From: Zarea fungicola
Taxonomy: Eukaryota; Ascomycota; Sordariomycetes; Hypocreales; Cordycipitaceae
DNA: 64,000 nucleotides
Assembly (NCBI GenBank): GCA_900169235.1
Contig: FWCC01000232.1
Span: 62,001 to 126,000 of the forward strand
Direction: 5' to 3'
Part shown: positions 1 to 11,375 of the stretch, one piece after another
How the letters are laid out: each line of letters begins with the position of its first letter
Numbering within the stretch: the stretch's first letter is position 1
Position numbers and translations under genes: made by a program
Notes under the pieces: generated by a model
Databases searched by the model: none
The model's input: the letters and a program-made list of their open reading frames with translations, nothing else
What the model was told of the DNA's origin: nothing

Positions 1-2450
1 TTGTCGCTACCTGCTTCGTTCCAGGGCAATGGCGTTTGATTCTATAGGTCTGCGTGGAAGATGGGATTATAAAAATGAAATGCAAGATGGAATGTATCTG
101 TGATTTTGGGCGACTACGGCATAAGCTGTATCTGTCGGCGATGGTGCTTATATAGTTCTCTCAACTTTACACCGGCTTGCCCAGTGCGCAACATAACTAG
201 TTACTTGATTCCGGGTCCAGCGTCGTACATGCGTAAAACAAGGCTGCTCCCTAAAACACACTCTCAGCTGCGCCGTGTTGCACGCCTTTTTTCAGGCGGC
301 GAGTCACATTTACAAGGTCATTCAAAGTAAGGCGGAAGGGGCGAAAATTGAAATTGATGTGTCTTACAGAGGCCTCGCGGTGGCCAAATTACTCAATCTG
401 CACACCTGAGTCTGTAGCCGCCCTTTGGTAGAATTACACGAGGATCAGCAACTTTTTCTCAGTACTATGCGCGTGAAGGGCTATGTTTAGTTTTTTATAA
501 GCCGCCACTGTAATCATTTTGTGCCGTTGCCACGCTACGTGCCTAACTGCCCGCCGTCCACCCGTTGAGAGCACCTTGGTGGCCTCGTTGCGTTTGGCTC
601 GCCCTCACTTCTTTCCCAACCATTTGAATTTCCGGGCAAATAATGCATGCCTTCTTATTCTGGCACATATCTAACATTGTCAAAAATGTACTGGCACTCG
701 TCCTGTATCCGGTCGTATGACTTGGATCAGCATCTTCTACATTACAAAGGCAGAATACTAGAGAAAAAAAAAGAAACCCAAAACTTGCGCCTGATACGTG
801 AGGTATTACTCCGCTTACCTTGGTTAGTTTACGTGGAAGTTCCATTCGAAACTTGTTGTCATTGGGGGGCTATTCAATACGTCGCCGCCATCGTTAGCCT
901 CAGCGCGTGTCAGATATTGGATTACGAGAGAACTAACAAAGACTCTGACATTTCCAGGTTGCTCTGGGAAAACTGTATCTTTCAGGTGATTGCGCAGATC
1001 CTCGAGAATCAGGTTGTACGAGTTTATAAAATCCTCCACGAGCTTGGCCATTTTGGGGAGTTTGTCTTTGCTGTTTGTTTTTACACTTCAGTTTCTCATC
1101 GGGTAGCGCGTCAAGCTGATGGCTGGGAGAAATGGCAAAATGGAAAAAGGCTTTCAAGGATCGCGCATCATGCGTAAATAAAACATCAAGCTCTCGTGAC
1201 ACCCTCCATTCAGCGCAGAGTTTAGGATACCGCATAAACAGGGCATATCTCAACACCCCGCGCAGCAGCTGAGACGGGCATTGTGACTACGGTTGGCAAA
1301 GACGCTGCATGCATGCGCTGCCAACCACTTCACCACCACCATCCAAAGCATTGATTCGCCATGCAGCCAGCCCACCGCCCCAAGACGCAGCATATTGGGC
1401 AGTTGCGTGTTTTTTTTATGCAGACTCTTCATCACAGTATGCCTCGGGCGAGGATCAAATGGATCAAATGTCGTGCCAGTGCAGTGACAAAAGGCAAGAT
1501 ATGTATTTATCAAGTTCCAGACAAGGAACACGCGACCCGCGATCCAAGTTTAGTTAGTTATTGCACGATGCCCTAGTTCCAGTCCGGCAAGGGGGCATCT
1601 CGGCCGTTCCCTCGCTCCCGCAATTGTGTCGTGCAGATCTTAGCGCAGCCACTGGATGCCTTGGACGCCTTTTTTTTTGTTTTTCCGCTCCCTGTCGCCC
1701 TACTTTCGTCAAGAATCGTGGCAAGACACTTTGGTCTCGTCCCATAGCTACGCCGGAATCGTAGAAAGGCGTCCATCTTGGTCATTCCCCGCTCTTCAGC
1801 TGCCTGCATGAGCGGGATAACATGTCCGGGGCGGCGACTTGTCCGCGGACCGAGCATGCAATTCATGCGGACCACAACTCCGCAATGTGAGCTAGGCTTC
1901 CAGGCAGTGTTGCGAGGAATACTGCCTTGGAGTGTGGAATGTTTCAGGGTATCAATCCGCGGCCCTCAGCCAACTGTTGAGACTTGGTAGCTGCGGGCTC
2001 TTGGATCGGAAGCAAAGACATTTATTACAACTGTTGCGGCTTCTTGGTCGCTTTCCGTCATACGGCTGCCTACAACAGGCAGTCGCTGTGAATCTAGTCA
2101 GCCTAGGCGTCGTCGCAGAATGGCTCAGGCCAGGCTATGCCTCCACGCGACCTTGACAACTATGTATAGTGTAATTTTGTTAAAAGTAAATTACAAGCGA
2201 TCCTGCATCAGTCAAGATTCTATCATCTTTAGGTCTTCCATCTTTTTTAATGTGGCGAGATGTCTCTTTTTTGTCTTGTAGCTCACGAGAAAGATGCAAT
2301 GGCGGCATGGCTGAATTGAATTGAAATGAATTCATTCATGTCAACAGGTGCCGTAAAGAAAGCCTCAGACGTGCCATCGAGCTCTCTATATATACATCCA
2401 CAGCCATAGACACTCGCATACAAATTCAGTAAGTCCCCACGGAGCGCGAC
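1..2450. other. Gene-poor stretch, no supported gene
   Basis: I see no recognisable protein or RNA gene here. The longest open frame is 176 codons on the plus strand (647-1177), with no recognisable domain. A 75-codon minus-strand frame (824-1051) opens with an ATG and reads as a plausible amphipathic protein, but I cannot extend it with convincing splice sites. The stretch contains several homopolymer runs, for example T runs near 1407 and 1672. Confidence 0.5.
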
Positions 2451-2461
2451 AAAAAAAAAAA
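2451..2461 (-). terminator. RNA polymerase III T-run terminator
   Basis: Eleven consecutive A residues on the plus strand form a T11 run on the minus strand. The run starts two bases past the discriminator base of the tRNA-Gly gene, exactly where a Pol III terminator is expected. Confidence 0.85.
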
Positions 2462-2462
2462 G

Positions 2463-2534
2463 TGCGTCGTACGGAACTCGAATCCGTGCCTCAACTTTGG
2501 AAGAGTTGAATCCTAACCCCTAGACCAACAACGC
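2463..2534 (-). tRNA. tRNA-Gly(UCC)
   Basis: The reverse strand folds into a full cloverleaf. The acceptor stem GCGTTGT pairs with ACGACGC (one G-U). The A box is TGGTCTAGGGG. The anticodon stem CAACT/AGTTG encloses the loop CTTCCAA, giving anticodon TCC. The T stem ACGGA/TCCGT encloses TTCGAGT, and the discriminator is A. There is no intron. The tRNA decodes GGA glycine codons. It lies 10 bp downstream of tRNA-Ser on the same strand and is followed by a strong T-run. Confidence 0.93.
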
Positions 2535-2544
2535 AAAGATAACA

Positions 2545-2640
2545 CGTCACCTGCAGGATTCGAACCTACGCTCACGAATGAAATGCCTTACTAGGTGTGA
2601 AAGTAGCAGGGCACCGCCTTAACCACTCGGCCAAAGTGAC
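2545..2640 (-). tRNA. tRNA-Ser(GCU) with a 15-nt intron
   Basis: The acceptor stem GTCACTT pairs with AGGTGAC, and the discriminator is G as expected for serine. The A box TGGCCGAGTGG and B box GGTTCGAATCC are canonical. The anticodon stem GTGCC/GGCAT encloses CTGCTA, then a 15-nt intron after position 37, then A; the anticodon is GCT. A class-II variable arm (TCA-TTCG-TGA) confirms serine type. The spacer to the following tRNA-Gly has no run of four T, so read-through into a two-tRNA transcript is likely. Confidence 0.93.
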
Positions 2641-2690
2641 TTGTGTTGCCGTATGATGATGGCGAAGGGACACTCCAGGGTACGTATATA

Positions 2691-2794
2691 TAGTTTGGAT
2701 AATACATTTCCAAGTTTTGACTACTTGTCTTGACAGGAACAATAGTTTGGATAATACTTTTTCAAGATTGGGCTATTACTGTTGGTAGGAACAA
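2691..2794. repeat. Imperfect 52-bp tandem duplication
   Basis: Two adjacent copies begin with TAGTTTGGATAATAC (2691 and 2743) and end with AGGAACAA. The interior has diverged. It lies between the tRNA pair and the 3' end of the transporter gene. No function is apparent. Confidence 0.75.
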
Positions 2795-2832
2795 TGGCCT
2801 ATTCAATTACTAAACCGAAAAACAAGGATATT

Positions 2833-4944
2833 TTAAACCTTGTCCCCATCTCCCGAAACTTCATCCTCGCGAGCCGACTCAATCGATTCGGTAGACCACT
2901 GCGACTTGTATCCGCTGCATTCATCGTTAGTGCCAGGAATTTCCAAGTTTTCGGTATACACGGCCGGGCTTCACTTACAAAATATGGTCCATATCTTCCA
3001 AAGTCTTGCCCTTGGTCTCTGGAAGGAAAAAGAACGACCACACGGTTGCGATGAGCATCCACGTGGCGAAAAAGTACCATGTGCCGTAGCCAAAAGAGTT
3101 GAAGATGTATGGGAGAGCCTTTGTGATGATGAATTGGGTCAACCTGTCAAGGCCGCCTTGTTAGTGCAAATACTTTTACCATGGTTGAGTACTGCTTGTT
3201 TACTCACCATTGCATCAGAGCAGCAAAGGTGCCGGTAAAGTTTCGCACCGAGCCGGGAAAGATTTCGGCAGAAACAATCCATGGAATACCGTTGAGGCCG
3301 AATGACCAGCTACCGCCCAAGTTAGCCCAGCCTTTCGAGGTTTCTTTAAAGAAAGACGAAGAATGCTTACAATACGGAATAAATCATAATCATGGCAGTA
3401 GCCGCCTTACCACCAGCCGCAGTCGAAGGGGACAGCTGCTTCCCAGCGGCAATCACGCTCGCGGGATGTCCAATCTTGACATAGCTGCCCACGATCCAGA
3501 GGCATACCGAGCACATGAAGGACGAAATGATCGTGGGGTTGCGTCGACCCCAGAGATCGATAAGGAGACCGTAGAAAATGACAGACGCCACAGCTAAATC
3601 GCGAAATTTGTTAGCCCAATATTTTTCTTGTCAGGTAAAGGATGTGGAAATATCGGAGGAAACGCACCTTTGACCAAACCGTAGATGCCTGTATACAGCG
3701 CCACATCTTTAATACCAAGCGATGTAAACAGCGTGGGCGAGTAGTAATTAATCGCCGCAGCGCCCGACATGTTTTGCAGCGAAAAGGCGCACACGACGAG
3801 GAGTATACGATTGCGCATGCCCTTGCGGGCGAGCTCCGCGATGACGCCCTTGAACATGGCCCACGGGCCGGTGCCATACCGCCCTGCGATTTTCATTTCA
3901 TCGGCCAGACGGCTTCGAATCAGGTCAAGGTCTTCTTGGATATCTATTCCAATGTGTCAGCTGTACCCTGCTCTTCAAGGGGAAGTAACCTGCGTTCAGT
4001 TCTTACAATTGTGTGTCGCTGGTAATTGGCGCACAGCCACCAGGACCTGCGTCGCCTCCTCCTCGCGACCCTTGCGCATCAGCCACAGGGGACTCTCATG
4101 GAGCATGAACCCTCCGACGAGTAAGATGCCGGCGGGAATGAGCTGCACGGCCATGGGCACGCGCCACGAGGCCGTCGAGTGCACGTCCATGTGCTGGTTG
4201 ATGCCGTAGTTGATCCAGAAGCCGACCAGGCTGCCGAGCTGGTAGGCGACTTCAAAGAGGCCGGTGAGGATGCCGCGGATGGACACGACGGACAGTTCGG
4301 CAATGTAGCTGGGCACGGTTGCCGTGATGGCGCCGCATGCCAGACCGGTGAGAACTCGACCGGCATCTACGGGTTTTTACCATGTCAGTATTTCCAGCGC
4401 GCAGCGATGAATTTTGTTTAGAACTCAGTGAGGAGTAGGATGGATTGACTGACATATGTAGGATAACTGGTGGGTAGCTGCGACCATGAGGATGGCGCCG
4501 ACTAGAAAGACGACGACGTTGGCTTGTAGAGCCCATTTGCGTCCAACTCGCTCCGTCACTAAAACCCCACGTTAGACAGGACATAACATGACTGTTTAAT
4601 AGAAAGTGACCCCTTACATAGGTAGCAGAAGATGGCGCCGAAAAAAGCGCCAGCCTGGAAGGCAGAGGTGATGTTGCTGGAAATGTCCGCAGCCGCGCTC
4701 TTGCTAATGTTAAAGGACGTCTTGAAGCTCGCCCTGGCAATGGTCGTCCCGATAAAGGCAGAGTCATATCCAAAGCTGTATCAATCATTGAATCAGTAAC
4801 TGTACGTAGCGATAGAGATGGCAACATGAGCAGAGTCGCATACAGTATGGAACCAGTGGCAATAATGGCAGTTTCCAAGTATAACCGCCAGTTGTACACC
4901 TCTTTCGGCGTCGGCCTATCTTCCTTTGCGTGAAACCAAGTCAT
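2833..4944 (-). CDS. MFS sugar/quinate-type transporter
   Basis: Proton-coupled major facilitator of the fungal sugar porter family, expected in the plasma membrane. Nine exons read in frame: 4944-4844, 4775-4618, 4558-4454, 4366-4007, 3943-3668, 3593-3371, 3309-3208, 3143-2979 and 2914-2833. They encode 523 aa, the usual size for the family. The N-terminus EDRPTPKEVYNW followed by FGYDSAFIGTT is characteristic of quinate-permease-like carriers. Other family marks are ERVGRKWA after TM2, AGRVLTGLACG before TM4, HESPLWL in place of the usual PESPRWL, and FFLPETKGKTLEDMDHIF at the C-terminus. All introns are GT-AG. It is on the same strand as the aldolase and the Zn2Cys6 regulator upstream, which suggests uptake of a sugar acid or polyol for their pathway. 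The substrate cannot be fixed from sequence; quinate, a sugar acid or a hexose are all possible. Confidence 0.92.
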
Positions 4945-5771
4945 TGTAGCAAGAGACCTTTCGTTTTCTCTGTGGTTATGATTCTGGGGAAAGGTAGCCG
5001 TCGATCAAAACGAGGGGGGTTGCATCACATTTGGGGCGGTCCGTTGTCTTTTTATCCATCCAGATGTTGACGTCGGCAAATCTGAGCTGGAAAGGCGGTT
5101 GCTTGCGAAGCCACAATTTCCCCAACTTTTTTGAGCTGGGGATGGCAGAGGGAAGAAAAACCGTAACTAGCAGGAAAGCTGGGGAAGAAACGTGGCTTGG
5201 CTTCTGGGGAAAAATTACGCTTGCGGTCGGGAATGACTCCGACATTGGTGCCACGAGTCAAGCCTCATGCGAGCAACTCTGTCGCATCGAGTCGGGGGTT
5301 TTCTGTCAGGTGCAGTGTTCGGATCCTTGCGTCTTGCTGTGTGGCGCATGAATTGACCAACCACGCCTTCTTCTTCCCTGTTACTGATTCCAAGGTGTCA
5401 AGGAGTGTGTGTGCGGCTTGCCGACATGCGACGCGACCCGATCGAACCGACGACTGTGGAGTCTCCGTAGTTGAAGGTTGTCTTGTGATGGAGACAAGGC
5501 CGTATGATGGCGATGGACTGGCTACCAAGATGGGGTATTATTTGACCTATGGGGTAATTATAGATTAAGGCTATTTTAGTAGAAACATTTCATCGGCGCA
5601 TGGCATACTGTGTCATGGGGCGTTGGAAGCCATCGTGTCCAAGTATTGGTTACGGACAGGCAAGGTCACTATGGCAAGCAAAATTGGTAAAACTATGTCA
5701 TATATATGAATACTATCTAAAATTGAACATTATTCTCTGGATACAGTAGTTGCTTCATTAAAGGCCCAACT
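4945..5771. other. Intergenic, promoter side of the transporter
   Basis: About 0.8 kb between the 3' end of the aldolase gene and the transporter start. Only short overlapping frames are open and none resembles a known protein. The segment next to 4944 is the presumed promoter of the transporter; I see no clear TATA box. Confidence 0.5.
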
Positions 5772-6867
5772 CTATGACGCAATGTTGGCAAGTTTCTGCT
5801 CCAACTTGCCCAGCGGCTGGACAGTCTCCATTACCCACTGCTGTCGCACTGCATCGTCAAACTGAGGGTAGGGTCGTCTGCAATGCCAGCTGCCTTCGGG
5901 GTATCCCCTGAGTTTGGCAACAACCCATTTCGTCCCGTTGATGCCACCCTTGCCAAATCCAATCTCCATCCTAGCCAGCTGCAGCTGCATGTCCCGTGCT
6001 TCGTCTACCTTGCCATTTTTGTATAGCTCATCAATTCGCAGGCATACCTATACATTTCACAAGTTAATCACTAAAACTCAATTAAACGTAGGCAGGAAAA
6101 AGAGTCACCTTTGGATACAAGTTGGCAATTCCCGTAATGCATCCAGTCCCGCCCACAGACAGCGCTGGAATGAGCCAGTCGCTCTGCCCCGCCAGAGCAA
6201 AGAATTGTTCTGGGGCGTAGGCGTCCGCTATCCGCGCAACCTTGGCGATGCCACCGCAGGTCAGCTTCACGCCGGCAATGTTGGGACTCTTCCCGAGACG
6301 AATGAGGAGGTCCGAGTCCAGGTCGAGTCCGGCGGCGACACCGGGAAAGTTGTAAATAACAAGCGGAAGTGGGCTCGCTTCGGCGACGTCTTCGAAAAAG
6401 GCGGCAATGGCGTCGGTAGTCATGGCAAAGTGAAAGTAGCTCGGCGTGAGAACCAGGGCATAATTGGCCCCGGCCTCTGCCGCCAGCTTGGTTTCGCTGA
6501 TGATGTCTCGTGTGCATTGGCCAGAAGTACCGAGTCCGATGGGCAGCTCTGGCCTGCCTGATGCAACAGCAGACTCTCGCGTGAGTTGTACGAGCCTCGA
6601 CTTTTCGTCGCGAGAAAGTGTAACTGCTTCGCCATTTGTTCCGGCAATAACAACTGCAAAGTCGTGGTTAGCATGGTTGGGCCAAGTCATTGCGCAGGTT
6701 TCGAGGCACTCACTTCCGTCAACACCAGACTCGACCAGGAACTGGATATGTTTTCTTTGAAGGTCCCAATCAATTTCCTGGGTACTGTCATCCAAGAACC
6801 ATGTCAAGCTTGGGACATGAATTCCTGTGAGAACATTGGTCTTGACACTGTTAACTGCAGCACCCAT
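5772..6867 (-). CDS. DapA-family aldolase (dihydrodipicolinate synthase-like)
   Basis: Class I (Schiff-base) aldolase/lyase of the DapA superfamily. Exons 6867-6714, 6653-6109 and 6047-5772 give 324 aa, normal for the family. GTNGEA (residues 56-61) is the phosphate/carboxylate-binding GTTGE motif, Tyr152 in IYNFPG is the catalytic tyrosine, and Lys181 in AGVKLTCGG is the Schiff-base lysine. Start ATG 6867 was chosen because the frame opens directly into the conserved barrel. Fungal members include 4-hydroxy-2-oxoglutarate aldolase and the 2-keto-3-deoxy-galactonate aldolase LGA1; sequence alone does not say which. It probably makes pyruvate plus an aldehyde in a catabolic route. It lies between the transporter and the Zn2Cys6 gene on the same strand, and is probably co-regulated with them. 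It is unlikely to make lysine precursors, since fungi use the aminoadipate route. Confidence 0.88.
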
Positions 6868-7412
6868 TTTCTTTGTTCTGGTGGTGGTAATTTGCAGAGA
6901 ATTTCTAGATGCGGCAAGAGATGAAGAAGTGGCGACCGGAGGCCATCTTTCTTGGTGCGGAACTGAATCAATTAAAGCCAGGTAAGAGGCGGTGTTTATT
7001 CCGTTCAATGTATTTCTCCAACTTTCTGGCGCCTGCTTTCGGAAAGGTGCATGTCACTGCGATACCCGATCGACGCGAGCGAATGGGGCATGCACCCATC
7101 ACACGACCCAGCCATCCGACGGGTGCCAAGGAGGCGTCGGAACAAGTCTGAAGTGCATAATAAACCCCAGAAAAAGCATAGAAACTTTATTTTCTTCATT
7201 CTCAACAACGTTGAGGCTTTTTTTGCCAAGAACGCGGGGTGATTGTTGTCCGCGACTGGTTTCGTCGTCCGCGCCACCACCTCGCACACGGTCCAAATGT
7301 ACCCGAAAGGCATTGGACGTCGCTTGAAATTTTGCCGAATGTTCCATGTCATTGTAAGACATACCGGTATGATATTGCTCGGGTGAGATTTCATCACCAC
7401 GTCTTGGCACTC

Positions 7413-9285
7413 CTACACAACTGCAAAAGAGGAACCAAAGACGGATTGCTGAACCGACCGGATGTCGACTCTAGCATTTGCAGCGTCCTGCCTCGACTGC
7501 ACCTCTTCGAGAACTTTGGTTGTTAGGCGCGCATTGCCCGCCACGTTTTCCATTCGTAGAATCTGCTCCCTGATCCATACTCTTTCCTCAGCATCCGCCT
7601 CCTCCACACCGAGCATGAGTAGGGGCCAGAGCATCGTCACAGGGAGATTGTCTTGATGGCCCAAGTCGGCGACAATTTGATGCGCCAGGGTGCGGATCTG
7701 GCGCAGCGCGTCTTCGGCCTCCTTTGTGAGCGGTAGGGTCTTGTACGCCACACGATGGAGATGCACTCGGGCAGCGTAGAAATTGGACAGGTAGGTTCGG
7801 AATGTCCTGGTAATGGATGACGCAAGATTGGCCGAAAGGTGTGACTCTGTAAGCTTGCCCGCCACTGCCAAATCCATCAGTATGGGCCTTTGACTGTACA
7901 GCGTACGTAGACCGGTTGAAATGGCCACGCCAATGTTGACGACTTCAATCTCATCCTCCACGGTGCCTCTGGATCGATGCCATGGGTCAATTTTGGATAT
8001 TCGTCCACTGAAGCTCTGCACTTTTTGGAAAAAGTCAAGCCCAGGCTGGTACAGGGTCTGGAAGAGGGCATCTTCCACGCTGTCGTCGTCATTGGCGGTT
8101 GAGCCTTCGGGGCTGGCAATGGCATATTCGTTGTGCGATGGTGAGCTCTGCGTTAAAATCGCGTCGTTGTCTGCCAGAAACATGCCTTCGCCGCCGGCCG
8201 AGACTGCTCGTCCATCCAGAAGGCGGATCCAGAGCAAGAGCTGCCTCTCGATTGCGGAAAAGCTATTCTTTTGTCCTTTTTGGAAGACATTGTACGCCCG
8301 TTTGAGGTTTAGATGTGCCGTTTCCATCTTTACACCCAAGATGTCAATGTAGCAAAGGAAAAATAAGGCGACGAGGACATGTTGTCGGTCATGGCTGTAG
8401 TCTGCCATGGTCACTGTGTCAAAGGCGGCGATGGCGTCTGAGGCGTTTTGGTAGTGTTTCTGATCCCAAAGACTGTCATTGTTGCATTTGCGTGCAATGA
8501 GCAGGGCTGAAAAGGCAGAGATTGCGTCTCTGACCATGGATGATTTGCGCGCCATGTCGACCATGGCATGCCTGATGATTAACCATTTTTTGCTCGCCTC
8601 GACGTCCTCCAGGATCGGTGGCCTCACTGACTGGATAAAAAACTGCATGAGTTCGTCGTTTTGAAATGGTAATGTTTCGTCATCTGCTCGGCTGTAGGGT
8701 AATGGAAGCTCAGAAACCATGTCAAAGCTGTTGGCAGCAGCAATATCTTGACTTTGCTGGCTCGGGCTTTCAAGGTTCGACTGGCTGGATTGTTAGTAGA
8801 AAACCTGCTGCGATGAACGGTGGCACCTACAGAGTCAACACTGTCTACAAATAGGCCACGAATGCCGTCGGACGCAACCTGAGACCAGTCTTGGGCACTG
8901 GGGTCACGCGTCAGGTAGTCGTAGTCAAACGATGAAAAGTTTCCAAAAATGGGTGCAGAAAGGCTCCAGTCTGAGAGCATCCCATTGTCGCTGCCATCAT
9001 GCGCCGCTGGTGAGGGGCGCTGATCATTAGGAAACGCGATCTGGGTGTTTGCATCACGGCGAGATGTATTCCAGACACATTCAATGTTCAGCCTCTCACA
9101 ATGGGAGCATTTCGGATGCTTCTCATTGCACTTGACCTTGCGTCGCCTAGCGTTTGCGTTAGCAATAGCCCAGCTTGCCGTAGCAGTGAGTGTAGCACGT
9201 ACTTGCACGTCAGACAGCCGCTTCGGGATCGGATATACCTCCTCCCAGCTGAGGACGATGAAGCGCTCGGTCTAATTGGTTGCAT
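7413..9285 (-). CDS. Zn2Cys6 fungal transcription factor
   Basis: Nuclear DNA-binding regulator of 588 aa. Exons are 9285-9203, 9146-8831 and 8780-7413. The zinc cluster is formed only after splicing across intron 1: SGCLTCK then RRKVKCNEKHPKCSHCERLNIEC, that is C-X2-C-X6-C-X6-C-X2-C-X6-C near residues 20-50. A basic RRYIRSRS stretch precedes it. The rest is a helical fungal-specific TF domain (Fungal_trans_2 type, from about residue 170 to the end). The GTG at 9300 is in frame, but ATG 9285 with G at -3 is the likely start. About 545 bp without a gene separate it from the aldolase start downstream. By position it is the likely pathway regulator of the aldolase and transporter. Such proteins usually bind CGG/CCG elements; none is obvious in the short gaps here. 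Confidence 0.9.
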
Positions 9286-10109
9286 TGCGATGGGATGCAC
9301 GCCAACAACGCGGGTGCATTGGCGTTGATCACATCAAGTCCGTCCGTCGTAAAGAATTCGGTACGTACCCTGGTATTGGCGGCACTTCACTGAGCCAAGC
9401 TTAGTCGAGTCCACCAACCACCAGTGCTACTCTCCAACTTTTAAATTTCGCTTCATGGGCGACGGCCTTGCTCAGTACATACCAAGTTTTGAACATAGAA
9501 TGGCACCATTGAACTTTATCAACGACAGGAAATTGTGAAACTGCATCTAATTACAACAGTGGTTGATACGCATGTAGACAGTTGAGCTTGACAGAGACCC
9601 GCTGTTAGTGTGGCTGGGGATTAGCTTGTACCCACCTGAGTGACAGCCCTGTCAAGGTCCCGTCGGTGCAATGTACCGCCGCTGGTGCGCTGGAGGGTTC
9701 GCTAGCCCGCTGCGGCAGCCGCGCTGCTAGGTCGGCTGTTACCCCATCCAGTGGTCAAGAAGTACTGGTTTCCTTGAGCCTTTCGGTGCAGGGTCTGCAG
9801 GCCGGCCATCGCGTTCAACTGACTGACAGACGTATACGTATATATGAGTACCTAGGCATCAAACACCTTGTGCGTAGATTTTGGCTCATTATGCGTTTAG
9901 CACTTTTGCGCTACTACGGAGTGGCCATCAGTCTCTCTATATCTCTGCGTATCGGTTATTTGGAATGCTGCCGTTGACCTGTCATCCCAAGATTTCTGGC
10001 TCAGTCGCCAATTCCATTTTTTCATCCAATTTATTTTTGTTTCGTTTAAAGTCTTATGCTTTGATATCTTTATTAAATCGCCAGTCCTTTTGTACAGAAG
10101 AGTAGCCGT
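9286..10109. other. Intergenic, no gene seen
   Basis: Contains the promoter of the Zn2Cys6 gene on its left edge. The open frames near 9666-10105 have no recognisable domain and no convincing splice structure. Confidence 0.5.
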
Positions 10110-11375
10110 TCAGTTACCGTTGAGTCTTGCCGCATCCCAGTCTCTCTGCTTTCCCAGCTCCGCCTTCAGCTTGTAGCTTGCAGGCCGCTCCCAATCCAAG
10201 TATGGCTCCCCCAACTGGATCAGATCAGCGCGCATTAGGCTGGGTGTTCTCTGCATCTCCCTGCCTGTGACAGTTCCATCGGGCGCCATCAACGGTACCG
10301 GCGCTGGGGGCGGGTCTGGCATCAGCCCCCATTCCAACCATGTATCCATTGGTGTAAATGCTCTTCCTCGTCTCTCATCAACCCATGCCTCCAAAAGTGT
10401 GCGATAGTCTTGCACGTCATGGTCCAATTTCACATCAGGGTGCTTCACCCACTCCAGCCGTAGCACAGCCTCTGCATCCTGCTCTGCATGAGGCACTCGG
10501 CGATAGCTCTCGTCCCGCGTAATAATCTCATACAAGGTAAACACTACTCCCTTTAGATCATCGCGTTCAGGTGTATAGTGCTTTGCAATCATGACGGAAA
10601 AGTTGTAGTCAAAGATGCAAAGATTGTCCTTTTCATCAATGAGCAGATTGCGCGGGGCAATGTCCTGGTGCATGATGCCATAGCGGTAGTTGAGATCATC
10701 CACGACGGACAAAAGCTGCTTCAGCCACTCCAGGCGAAATACCCGAGAGGTGTCGCTGTCAAGAGTACCACCAGGAATGTACAGACTTGTGAACCCGACA
10801 ACGCCCCCGCGAACATCGTCCAAGACAACAGCGTCAAAGGGGACAATATGGGGATGGTCTCGGGGCAATCGGCTCCAACACTGAAGTTCATACCATTTTC
10901 GAAATTTTCCATTTGGAACGAACCAGTATTTAAAGGCAACTTTTTTCTTGGCACCGTCACCAACGGCCGGATCTCCTTGATAAGTTACCAAGTCCACTTG
11001 GGGCCCAAACCGATCAAGCTCCGTCAAGTTCCCAAACCTGATGGTTCTGACCGCGAAGGGAAGTTGGAGTGCCGACAATGGGTCGCAGTTTGTGTAAAAA
11101 GTCACATCATCTTCCTTGTTCGAGGAGGTTGTAATCGGCCCGTTTGAATCAGCGAAGCGGATTCCTAAAACATCTGCGCCAAGCTCATCAATGTGCTGTC
11201 GTAGCTTTTCCAGACATATTTCCTCTGTTCCTTCCACATCGGTTACTTCAGTGGGCGGGTCGTATGTGACGGAGAAATTCCTTCGTTGGTCAAAGTCCGT
11301 GATGTACCAAGTGTACGGGCCTCCAAACAAGAGGTTGCCACTTCCGGCCCAGAGGCGGCCCTCAGGTCTAATCAT
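10110..11375 (-). CDS. Protein-kinase-like protein with altered DFG
   Basis: Single-exon protein of 421 aa from ATG 11375. The frame continues upstream to 11534 but without an ATG. The C-terminal two-thirds is a protein-kinase-like fold. Lys149 in KVAFKYW is the ATP-anchoring lysine, the catalytic loop reads MHQDIAPRNLLID (Asp238, Asn243), and the metal-binding motif is FDYN (Asp256) instead of DFG. No glycine-rich loop is visible. The key Lys, Asp, Asn and Asp are all present, so activity is possible although HRD and DFG are changed to HQD and DYN. Related stand-alone kinase-like proteins are expanded in Hypocreales and mostly uncharacterised; neither substrate nor pathway can be inferred. 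Its neighbours give no functional hint. Confidence 0.75.
   Translation of the reverse strand: MIRPEGRLWAGSGNLLFGGPYTWYITDFDQRRNFSVTYDPPTEVTDVEGTEEICLEKLRQHIDELGADVLGIRFADSNGPITTSSNKEDDVTFYTNCDPLSALQLPFAVRTIRFGNLTELDRFGPQVDLVTYQGDPAVGDGAKKKVAFKYWFVPNGKFRKWYELQCWSRLPRDHPHIVPFDAVVLDDVRGGVVGFTSLYIPGGTLDSDTSRVFRLEWLKQLLSVVDDLNYRYGIMHQDIAPRNLLIDEKDNLCIFDYNFSVMIAKHYTPERDDLKGVVFTLYEIITRDESYRRVPHAEQDAEAVLRLEWVKHPDVKLDHDVQDYRTLLEAWVDERRGRAFTPMDTWLEWGLMPDPPPAPVPLMAPDGTVTGREMQRTPSLMRADLIQLGEPYLDWERPASYKLKAELGKQRDWDAARLNGN

Noticed and set aside
647..1177. 176-codon plus-strand frame
   Set aside because: Composition looks random, no domain is seen, and an equally plausible short frame lies opposite.
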